Virus record (IMG/VR): IMGVR_UViG_3300032893_000199
Location: 1-35,041 of that record
Origin: a virus
Reading direction: 5' to 3' (one strand)
Length of the DNA stretch: 35,041 nucleotides
The stretch's first letter is position 1. Each line of letters begins with the position of its first letter. This document shows, in pieces, positions 5,952 through 12,766 of this stretch. Made by a program: the position numbers and the translations under genes. The notes beneath the pieces are model-generated. The model made no database searches. It saw only the letters and a program-made list of their open reading frames with translations, and was not told the DNA's origin.

Positions 5952-6062
5952 GCGGGGGTGTCCATAGAGTGTCGGACGGCTATCGACCGAGTCGTCAAGG
6001 AGAACTCTAGCAAGTATTCCGACTTTAGCTTGCCCGCCCCCGCCAATCCTGAGAGGGGGAGG
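5952..6062 (+). promoter_or_regulatory. candidate structured leader RNA (riboswitch-like)
   Basis: The non-coding leader can fold into nested stems. P1 is GCGGGGG (5952-5958) with CCCCCGC (6037-6043). P2 is TAGAGT (5965-5970) with ACTCTA (6004-6009), enclosing P3, TCGG-A-CG (5972-5978) with CG-A-CCGA (5984-5990). P4 is GCAAG (6010-6014) with CTTGC (6029-6033). The CCCCC of P1 (6037-6041) is also complementary to the GGGGG of the Shine-Dalgarno (6055-6059), and GGCGGGG at 5925 can pair with CCCCGCC at 6038-6044. These alternatives are mutually exclusive, as in translational riboswitches. The pairings are seen in the sequence; switching is inference. An in-frame GTG at 5958 could instead make this coding, but it lacks a ribosome site. 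Confidence 0.4.
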
Positions 6063-6071
6063 AATGAAGAA

Positions 6072-6446
6072 ATGATTACGAGTTGGGATATTTATTGGAT
6101 TACGCGGTTAGATGAAATTCACGGAATATGTTGGTTTCTGGTTATTGCCGCCGCTATCACGATTGCGGTTCTATTAGCTATGGCGGTTTGGGCGGCAGAC
6201 CAGATAGAACCAGAGAAGGCCAAAAAACGTTTATCTCTTTCAATCAAAATGGCTGTCTTTGCCTGCACCATTTTTATTTTCGGTAGCTTTGTGCCGTCAA
6301 CGAAAGATTTTGCTGCAATCTACCTGATTCCGAAAATCGCCAACAACGAACAGGTGCAGAAGGTTCCCGAAAACCTTGTCAGGTTGCTCAACACAAAAAT
6401 GGAAGCGTGGATTACAGACATGACTCCGCAAAAGGCAAAGAAATGA
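6072..6446 (+). CDS. phage membrane protein, 124 aa
   Basis: The protein begins MITSWDIYWITRLDEIHG, a start common to a phage family of unknown function, then has two membrane segments (about 19-42 and 58-75), followed by a soluble tail (IPKIANNEQVQKVPENLVRLL). I start at 6072, where GGAGG lies 9 bases upstream. A minimal frame ATG-AAG-AAA-TGA (6064-6075) overlaps this start. The structured leader suggests its translation may be regulated. It heads a run of coupled small genes. Confidence 0.8.
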   Translation: MITSWDIYWITRLDEIHGICWFLVIAAAITIAVLLAMAVWAADQIEPEKAKKRLSLSIKMAVFACTIFIFGSFVPSTKDFAAIYLIPKIANNEQVQKVPENLVRLLNTKMEAWITDMTPQKAKK

Positions 6447-6598
6447 ACCCCTACGAATCCCGCGTTGCCCGGCAGTACGAGTACGACCGTTTGATGGAGG
6501 CAGGAGGGGAGTTTCGGGAGAAACCCGACAACACGGATTACCTTATCGAGAATAAGATACTTGATGCTTACTACAGGGAGAAGGAGGGGGAGAGATGA
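6443..6598 (+). CDS. small hydrophilic protein, 51 aa
   Basis: ATGA overlaps link it to both the previous and the next gene, a strong sign of translational coupling. The 51-aa product is charged and helical (ESRVARQYEYDRLMEAGGEF; ILDAYYREKEGER). No family is recognised. It sits between two membrane-protein genes and may act with them. Confidence 0.6.
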   Translation: MNPYESRVARQYEYDRLMEAGGEFREKPDNTDYLIENKILDAYYREKEGER

Positions 6599-6795
6599 AC
6601 CGCATCGACCGCATCTTGCTTGACAAAATCAAATCGGCTTTCGGCTTTCTGTTGGCAATGTTCATCTGGATGTTCTTCGTCGTCTGGATTGCCAACGTCG
6701 TACATTACAACCAAGTCAACCGCGAGCTTTTCGCGCCGACTGAGGAAGCATACAGGAGAGCTTTCGTGGATGTGGTGCGAGAAATAATGCCGTAG
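6595..6795 (+). CDS. single-pass membrane protein, 66 aa
   Basis: A basic N-terminus (MNRIDRILLDKIKSA) precedes one clear membrane helix (about 16-36, FGFLLAMFIWMFFVVWIANVV), then a soluble 30-residue tail (REIMP at the end). It has GGAGG with GAGAG just upstream and starts in an ATGA overlap. Function is unknown. Confidence 0.65.
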   Translation: MNRIDRILLDKIKSAFGFLLAMFIWMFFVVWIANVVHYNQVNRELFAPTEEAYRRAFVDVVREIMP

Positions 6796-6810
6796 GAAGG
6801 AGAAGAAATA

Positions 6811-7041
6811 ATGTGCTGCGAATATAAAGACGAGTGCGGCTATGCCGACGAGAACGCTTGCAAATACGAAGGATGCTTTCAGGACTGCGCTCTGTGGCGG
6901 TATTTTGTTGTCAGAGAGAAATTGAACCGTCAGCGCACCCGCCTCTCCGCCGTGGCATCGGACAAGGGGCAGATAAACTTTCCCGAATTAAAGCCCATCA
7001 CCCGCAAGGTGCGGCAGATTGATATGGAGGTGTTCAAGTGA
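6811..7041 (+). CDS. Cys-rich small protein, 76 aa
   Basis: The first 28 residues hold six cysteines (CC at 2-3, C9, C17, C22, C26) in a CxxxxxC...CxxxxCxxxC arrangement suited to zinc binding. A basic helical half follows. AGGAAGGAGAAG precedes the ATG. The stop overlaps the exonuclease start (GTGA). Its position directly before the recombination genes suggests an early function, but no homologue is recognised. Confidence 0.65.
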   Translation: MCCEYKDECGYADENACKYEGCFQDCALWRYFVVREKLNRQRTRLSAVASDKGQINFPELKPITRKVRQIDMEVFK

Positions 7042-7676
7042 AAACAAAAGCGCATCAGCGATACAAGACAAAGGACGGCACTATCGTTCCCGGCGTGACT
7101 ACGATTACAGGCATCCTTGACAAACCCGCCCTTATTTACTGGGCATGGGACTTGGGCATGAAGGGAATAGACTATAAGAAGTTCAAGGATGACAAGGCCG
7201 ATATTGGTACGCTTGCCCATGACATGATTATCTGCCACCTGTTAGGGACAACGCCCAACCTTGACGATTACACAAAGAACCAGATCGGGCAAGCCGAGAA
7301 CGCCCTTATATCTTTCTTTGAGTGGGAGAACGGAAAGAACATTCAAGTAATCCATGCCGAAAAAGCATTGGTTTCTGAGGAGTTCAAGTACGGCGGCCAG
7401 TTCGATATTTTAGCTGTTATAGACGGCATCAGTACCCTTCTGGACATCAAGACGGGGAAGGCAATATATCCCGAAATGGTGATCCAGTTAGCGGCATATG
7501 ACCAGCTTATCAATGAACAGATAAACGGCGTTGTGAAAAGCGCAAAAATACTCCGTGTTGGCAGGGATGAAACAGAGGGTTTCGATGTGCGGGACTTCAC
7601 GGACAAGCTAACCCCGGCATGGAGAATATTCAAACATCTTTTGGGAATATATCAGTTAAGAAAGGAGTTGCAATAA
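7038..7676 (+). CDS. PD-(D/E)XK exonuclease (RecB/Cas4-like), 212 aa
   Basis: The nuclease core is readable: H61 in TLAHDMI, an acidic pair in ALVSEEFKYGGQFD (E114/E115, D123), D136-I-K138-T-G and Q150-L-A-A-Y. This order matches the PD-(D/E)XK superfamily branch that includes RecB nuclease domains, Cas4 and phage recombination exonucleases. It probably resects DNA ends to give single strands for the annealing protein encoded next. The start is a GTG overlapping the previous stop, and the stop overlaps the Bet ATG (TAATG), so the pair is coupled. Confidence 0.85.
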   Translation: MKTKAHQRYKTKDGTIVPGVTTITGILDKPALIYWAWDLGMKGIDYKKFKDDKADIGTLAHDMIICHLLGTTPNLDDYTKNQIGQAENALISFFEWENGKNIQVIHAEKALVSEEFKYGGQFDILAVIDGISTLLDIKTGKAIYPEMVIQLAAYDQLINEQINGVVKSAKILRVGRDETEGFDVRDFTDKLTPAWRIFKHLLGIYQLRKELQ

Positions 7677-8455
7677 TGGACAAGGCACTCGCTGTAAAGG
7701 TCGAGCAAAAAGAAATGGTCATTACGATGGATGACATTAAGAAGTACATCGCGCCGAAGGCCACGGACAAAGAGCTTTTCATGTTCATGGGTATCTCAAA
7801 GAGCTACGGCCTCAATCCGTTCAAGCGTGAAATCCATTTTGTGAAGTACGGCGATAACCCGGCCTCTATCATCGTGGGGTATGAGCAATACCTAAAGAGG
7901 GCAGATCGGACGGGCAAGCTCGACGGCTGGTCATGCTGGATTGAGGATTCGGGGAAGCCCACAGAGAAGGCAGTAATTGAGATCAGGCGCAAAGATCAGG
8001 CGAACCCTATCAAGTGGGAAGTATTCCGCAAGGAATTTGACAAGAATCAATCAACGTGGAAGTCCATGCCCACCTTCATGCTCAAGAAGGTTGCCATAGC
8101 CCAGGGTTTCCGGCTTGCCTTCCCGGATGAACTCGGAGGGATGCCATACATACCAGAGGAAATGCCAGCCGACAAGGGCGGTAGCGTGAAATCAGAGGAC
8201 TTGTCTAAAGAGGCGATAGACATTACCCCGGAAGAAACCACGCTCGAAGCCGAACAGAAAACCGAAAACGAGGCCGAGATCATCGACGGCCTTAAAAAAA
8301 CAATATCCGGCATGATGAAGGGCTTTACCAAAGAGAGCAAGGTAGAGTTCTTCAACTACGTCATCGAAAGCGAACCTACGGTTGACAAGTTGCAGAAGTT
8401 CATTGATCGGTATGATGAGTACAAAGACGCTTTTATGAAGATGAAGGTGGCATAA
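7676..8455 (+). CDS. bet: Bet/RecT-family single-strand annealing protein, 259 aa
   Basis: The sequence has the hallmarks of the lambda Bet/RecT family: FMFMGISKSYGLNPFKREI near the start, SIIVGYEQYLKRADRTGKLDGW, and the MPTFMLKKVAIAQGFRLAFP helix (residues about 137-156). It binds single-stranded DNA and anneals complementary strands in phage recombination, normally with the exonuclease encoded just upstream. GGAGTTG precedes the ATG, which overlaps the exonuclease stop. The acidic C-terminal third is typical for a partner-binding tail. Length is normal for Bet. Confidence 0.92.
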   Translation: MDKALAVKVEQKEMVITMDDIKKYIAPKATDKELFMFMGISKSYGLNPFKREIHFVKYGDNPASIIVGYEQYLKRADRTGKLDGWSCWIEDSGKPTEKAVIEIRRKDQANPIKWEVFRKEFDKNQSTWKSMPTFMLKKVAIAQGFRLAFPDELGGMPYIPEEMPADKGGSVKSEDLSKEAIDITPEETTLEAEQKTENEAEIIDGLKKTISGMMKGFTKESKVEFFNYVIESEPTVDKLQKFIDRYDEYKDAFMKMKVA

Positions 8456-8526
8456 GAGGTCGAGACCAAGGGTTGAAATCTACTCGGGGCGCGTTGTCGC
8501 TGCCGGTCGAAGGTAGGAGGCGGGGC

Positions 8527-8916
8527 ATGGAGGATAAGGGGAAACAGGAGTTGACGGAGACAAAAGAAGAAAGAATAAAACGTATGAGTCGGGAACGGGC
8601 AAGCCGTTGGCGGGCAAACAATAAAGAAAGACACGCCTCTTATACCCGCCAATGGAGGTCTGGCAATAGAGATAAGGCACGCAAACATAGCAGGGACAAT
8701 TACGTTAAAAACACGCCACAGCACAGAGTTCATAGTTCTGTTTTTAAGGCATTGGCATCTGGTCGATTGAGTAAACCAAATGCCTGTGAGAGATGTGGAT
8801 TGTCTGCCCCCGACCTTCATGCGCACCATGAAGATTATCAAAAGAGACTTGCCGTAAAGTGGTTATGTAGAGATTGTCATGCAGAAGTGCATACAAGAAA
8901 GGCGGTTGCGATATGA
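8527..8916 (+). CDS. HNH endonuclease, 129 aa
   Basis: A basic, helical N-terminal half (NKERHASYTRQWRSGNRDKA) is followed by an HNH domain: CERCG, HAHHEDY and CRDCHAEVH. AGGAGG lies 6 bases before the ATG at 8527, which I prefer to an upstream start at 8473. The 71-base gap before it contains a GGTC/GACC palindrome but no clear intron core. It is coupled to the next gene by an ATGA overlap. Probably a free-standing homing nuclease. Confidence 0.85.
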   Translation: MEDKGKQELTETKEERIKRMSRERASRWRANNKERHASYTRQWRSGNRDKARKHSRDNYVKNTPQHRVHSSVFKALASGRLSKPNACERCGLSAPDLHAHHEDYQKRLAVKWLCRDCHAEVHTRKAVAI

Positions 8917-9209
8917 CCGAAAACGATAAGGACTTATTGATGAATTTTTTGGGTGAAACCGACCGTCCATATAAACGGAATTTTGAAAGTGCTGACGACA
9001 TGATGGCGGTCAAGGATAAGCTCGTGGAGAAGGGGCTACTGATTCCGTTCTCGATATGGGCATGGGAAAACAGAGACCCACGATTACTTATTGACCCTGA
9101 ATCGGGAAAGGCATTTTGGGAAGAACCTTATGTAATGTGGTTTTGGGAACTCATGCAGCCCGCCCGTTTTTGCGAGTTGGCCTTGCAGTTCTTGAGGGGG
9201 AGGGAGTGA
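8913..9209 (+). CDS. hypothetical protein, 98 aa
   Basis: Starts at an ATGA overlap with the HNH gene. The 98-aa product is acidic and rich in tryptophan (SIWAWENRDPRLL, EEPYVMWFWELMQPARF) with no membrane segment. Family unknown. Its tight coupling to the HNH gene may only reflect insertion of the latter into the operon. Confidence 0.65.
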   Translation: MTENDKDLLMNFLGETDRPYKRNFESADDMMAVKDKLVEKGLLIPFSIWAWENRDPRLLIDPESGKAFWEEPYVMWFWELMQPARFCELALQFLRGRE

Positions 9210-9210
9210 A

Positions 9211-9432
9211 ATGAGCAGATGTCTATGTTGTGGTTTAGAAATTACGACTGGGGGATGCGGTTGCGCAAATTTTCCACCGTTCCTGTCCGTTGTTCCGATG
9301 CCTCAGTACGGCTGGATATGTCCGAAGTGCGGGCGGGTTTATGCACCATCGAACATAGCTTGTCTTTCATGCAACATAGACCCTAAACCGCCTATACAAG
9401 GCGGACAAGAAAGGGTTGATATACCGAAGTAG
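9211..9432 (+). CDS. zinc-ribbon protein, 73 aa
   Basis: It has a CLCC, a CGC, and then CPKCGR (about 36-41) and CLSC (about 51-54), the latter two forming a typical rubredoxin-like zinc ribbon. GGGAGGGAG precedes the ATG. One more of the Cys-rich small proteins of this genome. Function is unknown; nucleic-acid or protein binding is possible. Confidence 0.7.
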   Translation: MSRCLCCGLEITTGGCGCANFPPFLSVVPMPQYGWICPKCGRVYAPSNIACLSCNIDPKPPIQGGQERVDIPK

Positions 9433-9454
9433 CACACCCGAAAGGAGGGGGCGA

Positions 9455-9637
9455 ATGAAATTCAAAAAGGGAATGAAGGTTACAAAGTATTTACACGGCG
9501 CAGGTGTTACGTCAACAGAAGATGATGTTGTTGTAAAAATTCAAAAAGAAAAGGTGTGGGTCGCGGGTTCGGGTACGCCCTTTATCAACGGGAAAAAAGA
9601 TGGCGTATTTGGATTTTGGGAAGAGATTAAACCATAA
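9455..9637 (+). CDS. small beta-rich protein, 60 aa
   Basis: AAAGGAGGGGG precedes the ATG at 9455. The product MKFKKGMKVTKYLHGAGVT... looks like a small beta-barrel (alternating hydrophobic residues: DDVVVKIQKEKVWVAG; DGVFGFWEEIKP), comparable with small phage proteins of unknown role. An earlier in-frame start would overlap the previous gene and lacks a ribosome site. Confidence 0.65.
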   Translation: MKFKKGMKVTKYLHGAGVTSTEDDVVVKIQKEKVWVAGSGTPFINGKKDGVFGFWEEIKP

Positions 9638-9670
9638 CCAATAACTAAATTGGTGAAGAGGAAACGGTAT

Positions 9671-10021
9671 ATGATGCTTAACGAAATAGCAGCAAAGTGG
9701 TTGGGGAAAAAATACGAAGTTCTTCCCCATTTAGGAGAACCAAAGAATGTCTATCTTCTTGAAGGAGAAGACATCAATGACCCCATGAAGCGGCACTATG
9801 TTCTTTTTGACCCCCTGCATGATTGGGGGCAACTTATGACGCTAATTGTTTCCAAACTGTTATCTCTTTACGATATTTGCCTTACGGAAAATGAAATAGG
9901 GAAATCCTTTGAGATTCAAGACCAAATAGGTGCGGTTGTAGAAAGCGGCTCTTACCCCGCCGACTACCCAAAGGCAATTCTGGAGTTGGTGAGGGAACTT
10001 TACGAAGCAAAATCTAAGTAG
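9671..10021 (+). CDS. hypothetical protein, 116 aa
   Basis: The ATG at 9671 follows GAAGAGGAAAC at fair spacing. The protein has EIAAKWLGKKYEVLPH near the start, an HDWGQLMTLIVSKLL helix and a C-terminal helix (YPKAILELVRELYEAKS). Short phage proteins with an N-terminal xxIAxKWLG pattern and a DWG motif are widespread, but I know of no function. Soluble. Confidence 0.65.
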   Translation: MMLNEIAAKWLGKKYEVLPHLGEPKNVYLLEGEDINDPMKRHYVLFDPLHDWGQLMTLIVSKLLSLYDICLTENEIGKSFEIQDQIGAVVESGSYPADYPKAILELVRELYEAKSK

Positions 10022-10034
10022 CAGGAGGCGTGAT

Positions 10035-10394
10035 ATGGACAGGAAAACAGCATTAGGATTAGCGGCACAGGCTTGGTGCACCAAAGAGACATCAGGCATG
10101 ATTTTGATACCAGAGTTAGCAGAGGCATTTGCTGATATACTCCTCTCCGAACTATCCCGCCTCAATACACAGCTTGCTGAGGCGCGGGTTGCCCACGAAA
10201 CGGCTGAAGGACAGGTAGATAGATGGAAAGATGCTGTCAAGACTGCCGAGGCCGAGGTCGAGAGGCTGCGGGAGGCGCTACAGAAGATTGCTGCTCAAGA
10301 CAGCGGCGAAATAGGAAGTACAAAATTATCAGACTGTATGGCTGCCTATGCACAAGCAGCATTGAAGGCCGAGGGGGAGGGGTGTACAGACTAA
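10035..10394 (+). CDS. coiled-coil protein, 119 aa
   Basis: CAGGAGGC precedes the ATG. Residues about 45-90 form a long coiled coil (LSRLNTQLAEARVAHETAEG, then AEAEVERLREALQKIAAQ), with a short Ala-rich C-terminus. It is probably a dimeric helper or structural protein. Its last bases overlap a tiny membrane-protein frame. Confidence 0.7.
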   Translation: MDRKTALGLAAQAWCTKETSGMILIPELAEAFADILLSELSRLNTQLAEARVAHETAEGQVDRWKDAVKTAEAEVERLREALQKIAAQDSGEIGSTKLSDCMAAYAQAALKAEGEGCTD

Positions 10395-10465
10395 TCAAAG
10401 CAGCCGCAATCGTCATCGTGCTTATCTTTCTCGCGCTTGAGAAACTGAGGAAGCTATGCAAATGA
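10382..10465 (+). CDS. tiny membrane peptide, 27 aa
   Basis: A GTG-started frame (GGGGGAGG directly upstream, slightly close) encodes MYRLIKAAAIVIVLIFLALEKLRKLCK, described here as a short basic start, one hydrophobic helix and a basic end. It overlaps the previous gene by 13 bases and the next start region by 10. Support is position, ribosome site and composition only. Confidence 0.4.
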   Translation: MYRLIKAAAIVIVLIFLALEKLRKLCK

Positions 10466-10719
10466 GAAAACCCTGTCGTGGCGGCTATCCCGAAGGTACA
10501 TGGTTCGGGGAGATAAAGAAAAAGGGGGAACCTATGGGAATGGGTGACGATCCGAATGTTGTTGACAACGCGCCCGCGCCGTGGGGCTACAGAATAGTGC
10601 GGAGATTGTTCCTTATATTGCTTTATCCGTTGGCACTCGCAATCTACTTGATTGAATGGTGGAACTACAGAAGGTGGTGGCGAAACAACCCCAATAACCC
10701 TAATAGTCAAAAGGGATAA
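10456..10719 (+). CDS. small membrane protein, 87 aa (or 61 aa)
   Basis: The C-terminal 60 residues hold one membrane helix (RLFLILLYPLALAIYLIEWW) followed by a Trp/Arg-rich, then Asn/Pro-rich tail. Two starts are credible: ATG 10456 with GAGGA 5 bases upstream, and ATG 10534 with AAGGGGGA at ideal spacing. The shorter form may be the main product, or both may be made. Function is unknown. Confidence 0.6.
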   Translation: MQMRKPCRGGYPEGTWFGEIKKKGEPMGMGDDPNVVDNAPAPWGYRIVRRLFLILLYPLALAIYLIEWWNYRRWWRNNPNNPNSQKG

Positions 10720-10724
10720 AAAAT

Positions 10725-11102
10725 ATGTGGATGGACGAGAAAGATAGGCACAGAGAGCAGGATGGTCTTTTTAAGGGGCAATCTATCGGCCTGTGGGATA
10801 AAAACGGGACGATGATCAAGTGCGGGGACAAGTGCATTTATCCGTGGCACATAACGGGCGCGGCATTTGGAGGGGGTCTTGAGGGTCAATATGGAACACC
10901 CACAAACTGCACTCCTGAAGGAGAAATAAGAACCCACAAGAACTTTGTGGTTGAGGTCGTTTATCAGGATGGATCATTTTTCTTCCACAATGAATTTTTC
11001 CATAAAGAGGTTTATCCCAATCACGGCAATGTGGAAATAATCGGCGAAGAAGAAGGCATTTTCACCTATGGAACGATTCTTCATCCTCCGGCGGGCATAT
11101 GA
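10725..11102 (+). CDS. hypothetical beta-rich protein, 125 aa
   Basis: AAGGGAT stands before the ATG. The protein has a regular beta pattern (QSIGLWDKNGTMIKCGDKC, NFVVEVVYQDGSFFF), resembling small domains that start with a D-x-x-G-x-x-I/V loop in phage and plasmid hypothetical proteins. Soluble. The stop overlaps the next start (ATGA). Confidence 0.65.
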   Translation: MWMDEKDRHREQDGLFKGQSIGLWDKNGTMIKCGDKCIYPWHITGAAFGGGLEGQYGTPTNCTPEGEIRTHKNFVVEVVYQDGSFFFHNEFFHKEVYPNHGNVEIIGEEEGIFTYGTILHPPAGI

Positions 11103-11239
11103 AAATTGAGATACATTGTGCGGATTGCAAAAACCTGAAGTTGGTTAAATGTTATAAAATGTTCTGCGTAAAGTACAAGAAATATATAAAAACACACAGA
11201 AGGCCGCGATGGTGCAAACTATATTCAGACACCCGCTAA
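11099..11239 (+). CDS. tiny Cys-rich protein, 46 aa
   Basis: Coupled to the previous gene by an ATGA overlap. CADC (7-10) and the later C18, C23 and C39 could hold zinc. The protein is very basic (KYKKYIKTHRRPRWCK). It matches the style of the other Cys-rich micro-proteins. Unknown function. Confidence 0.55.
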   Translation: MKIEIHCADCKNLKLVKCYKMFCVKYKKYIKTHRRPRWCKLYSDTR

Positions 11240-11352
11240 CGAGCAAGATCGGCACAGTCCTTCTCATGGTTTTGTCTGCATTCGTCATCGTCTATACTGT
11301 TTTGTTGTTTCTTGACTTCCTTGAGTGGATGGTGATGACGAATAGGCTTTAA
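11209..11352 (+). CDS. small membrane protein, 47 aa
   Basis: AGAAGG lies 5 bases before the ATG. One membrane helix (about 17-39) follows a basic start. It overlaps the previous gene by 31 bases and its stop shares bases with the stop of the convergent holin-like gene (11349-11352), so no terminator separates the two operons here. Confidence 0.5.
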   Translation: MVQTIFRHPLTSKIGTVLLMVLSAFVIVYTVLLFLDFLEWMVMTNRL

Positions 11353-11711
11353 GCCTTGTCAAACAACTTCTCTATCGTCCTACCGCCAAACCAAAACATG
11401 ATAATCCCGCCTATAAGAGTCATGTCAGCCGTAGTAAGCGGTATCTCCTTAATCCGGCAATAGACATAGAATATCATTGCGGTGAAGGAACATATCGGTC
11501 TGAATAGCTTGTTAGGGCTATACCACGGTTCATCCTTGCCGATTGTAGCCGTGAAATACTGAATGAAAAAGTCCTGGGCGTTCTTCGTGGCATCGGCAAT
11601 CTGTTGCTTTATTTTTATCTCCTGCTCAGGGTCTTTTATAATGCCGGTACTTTTGAGAACGGTCATTACGGCATCTACTATCCCGCCACTTAATAATGAT
11701 GTTATGTCCAT
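11349..11711 (-). CDS. putative holin, 3-TM type, 120 aa
   Basis: The N-terminal half is amphipathic and helical (KIKQQIADATKNAQDFFIQY), then PWYSPNKLFRPICSFTAMIFYV starts the membrane region, with a second segment at about 92-110 (TLIGGIIMFWFGGRTIEKLF). The WYSPNxLFRP signature resembles the holin-of-3TMs family linked to gene-transfer agents and phages. As the last gene of the lysis cluster it probably forms membrane holes. The family call is moderate. Confidence 0.65.
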   Translation of the reverse strand: MDITSLLSGGIVDAVMTVLKSTGIIKDPEQEIKIKQQIADATKNAQDFFIQYFTATIGKDEPWYSPNKLFRPICSFTAMIFYVYCRIKEIPLTTADMTLIGGIIMFWFGGRTIEKLFDKA

Positions 11712-11719
11712 AACTTTTC

Positions 11720-11917
11720 CTAATGCCTTGTGAAGATGATTACAACCATTGAAGCTATGACGGTGAGCAATGTTCCGAGTATCGAGAACATAATCTTGTT
11801 GAACTTGCCGTTAATTGACCGCGAGAGTTCTCCATGAAACTTCCATAAGTCGTCTATGTTGTGGTCGATAGTCTTGTGTCGCTCAATGCAAAGTTTCTCG
11901 TCGAATTCATCTGCCAT
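11720..11917 (-). CDS. XhlA-like membrane protein, possible holin partner, 65 aa
   Basis: A soluble helical N-terminal part (CIERHKTIDHNIDDLWKFHG) leads to one C-terminal membrane segment (about 43-62). This layout resembles hemolysin XhlA-type proteins found beside holins and endolysins. It lies between the endolysin and the 3-TM holin candidate, so a lysis role is likely. Confidence 0.6.
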   Translation of the reverse strand: MADEFDEKLCIERHKTIDHNIDDLWKFHGELSRSINGKFNKIMFSILGTLLTVIASMVVIIFTRH

Positions 11918-11918
11918 T

Positions 11919-12281
11919 TCATGTCTCCTTTAATTGGAAGTGCGGCAAGTCTCTCTTCCCGGCCCAGTTTCCACCCCATTCAAGACCGATTGACTCTCCT
12001 ATCTCTCCCGGCTTCTCGTAGTCCTTCCCATCCCACGAAACCTTGCCATTCATCAGAACGGCTATATCGAACGCCTTGCCTTCAACGTGCTTGCTGTTGT
12101 GCGTCCAGGTCACTATCTTGCCCGGTTTGCTTCTGCCCTGTGCGAAAAGTTCATCCTGTTCCTCCTGTGTCCTTCTGGTACAGGTGAGGATATGGCTTAT
12201 TCCCGCTAACTCCATTTCTTCACAGAAACGAAGATAGAGTATTTGAAGTTCCGGCACTAACTCCAATGGGTCACGGCTCAT
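11919..12281 (-). CDS. endolysin, peptidase M15 (L-Ala-D-Glu type), 120 aa
   Basis: The zinc site of M15C peptidases is intact: SKH65-VEGKAFD72 and PH114-FQL. This enzyme type cuts the L-Ala-D-Glu bond of the peptidoglycan stem, as in phage T5 endolysin. Length is normal and there is no signal peptide, so export should depend on a holin. AGGAGG precedes the ATG. The two small membrane-protein genes follow directly, giving a full lysis cassette except for spanins, which I did not find. Confidence 0.88.
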   Translation of the reverse strand: MSRDPLELVPELQILYLRFCEEMELAGISHILTCTRRTQEEQDELFAQGRSKPGKIVTWTHNSKHVEGKAFDIAVLMNGKVSWDGKDYEKPGEIGESIGLEWGGNWAGKRDLPHFQLKET

Positions 12282-12290
12282 TGTGTCCTC

Positions 12291-12365
12291 CTAATACGGT
12301 TTCCATCCGGCCTTGTGCGGGTTATTCTTTGACGAGCCTCCGCTTAACTGTCCATGAATCTGCAT
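12291..12365 (-). CDS. micro-gene, 24 aa
   Basis: A 24-codon frame with an excellent AGGAGG site 4 bases from ATG. The peptide is polar (Gln, Gly, Ser, Asn, Lys rich) and ends in GWKPY. The frame ends exactly before the next ribosome site of the endolysin gene. Its start codon lies in hairpin copy 3. The role is unknown: it could be a leader peptide rather than a functional protein. Confidence 0.45.
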   Translation of the reverse strand: MQIHGQLSGGSSKNNPHKAGWKPY

Positions 12366-12378
12366 AGAACCTCCTATG
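12363..12378 (-). promoter_or_regulatory. start-codon hairpin, copy 3
   Basis: Reads CATAGGAGGTTCTATG on the transcript: the same CATAG/CTATG arms and 6-base loop spacing as the copies at 4258 and 4463, with a different loop. The ribosome site and ATG of the 24-codon frame are inside it, and the stop of the upstream gene overlaps its 5' end. Confidence 0.4.
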
Positions 12379-12751
12379 TGTAGAATGCCATCGTTACGGA
12401 ACAAGCCGCCGGTGCAATAAGTCCGATGCACGGGATTCCGAGAAGTGTCCTGAGTGCCGGATTAAGTTCCGCACCCTGGCCTGTCGCAGATGCTTCATTA
12501 TTCTGCTTATAAGAGGAATTTATCCCCGCTGCCGAAGCGATCTGATTTAATGTCGTGGATTTCTGACAGTACATAACCTGAAAGTTGCCGCTTCCTGCGA
12601 AGAGAACGTGCTTGGCGTTGTCCGGTACGGCAACTGTCTGCGCTGTATTTGCTGTGAGATAAATTGCGTAAATCCAGCTTGAGGCCGTAAGTCCTATGAC
12701 ATTGCCATCTCTCGCATCCCTTGTTCCCAATAAAGCGTTAATCTGTGCCAT
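12374..12751 (-). CDS. minor virion structural protein candidate, 125 aa
   Basis: The protein reads like a small beta-sandwich phage protein: VPDNAKHVLFAGSGNFQVMY, then AELNPALRTLLG and IGLIAPAACSVTMAFYT at the end. Proteins with this VPxxAxxVLF...ELNP...LIAPAACxVTxAFY pattern are frequent among phage structural genes, perhaps as decoration or fibre-associated proteins. GGAGGTAGG precedes the ATG. It lies directly downstream of the second fibre gene. Location in the particle is unknown. Confidence 0.7.
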   Translation of the reverse strand: MAQINALLGTRDARDGNVIGLTASSWIYAIYLTANTAQTVAVPDNAKHVLFAGSGNFQVMYCQKSTTLNQIASAAGINSSYKQNNEASATGQGAELNPALRTLLGIPCIGLIAPAACSVTMAFYT

Positions 12752-12766
12752 CTCCTACCTCCTTTT

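Noticed and set aside
5958-6071. N-terminal extension of the membrane protein from GTG 5958
   Set aside because: No ribosome site at 5958, while ATG 6072 has GGAGG upstream and begins a familiar ITRLD start. The region is better explained as a structured leader, though coding is not fully excluded.
8456-8526. Possible group I intron remnant before the HNH gene at 8527
   Set aside because: No conserved P3-P8 core sequences, only a short GGTC/GACC palindrome; Bet upstream is intact and not split.
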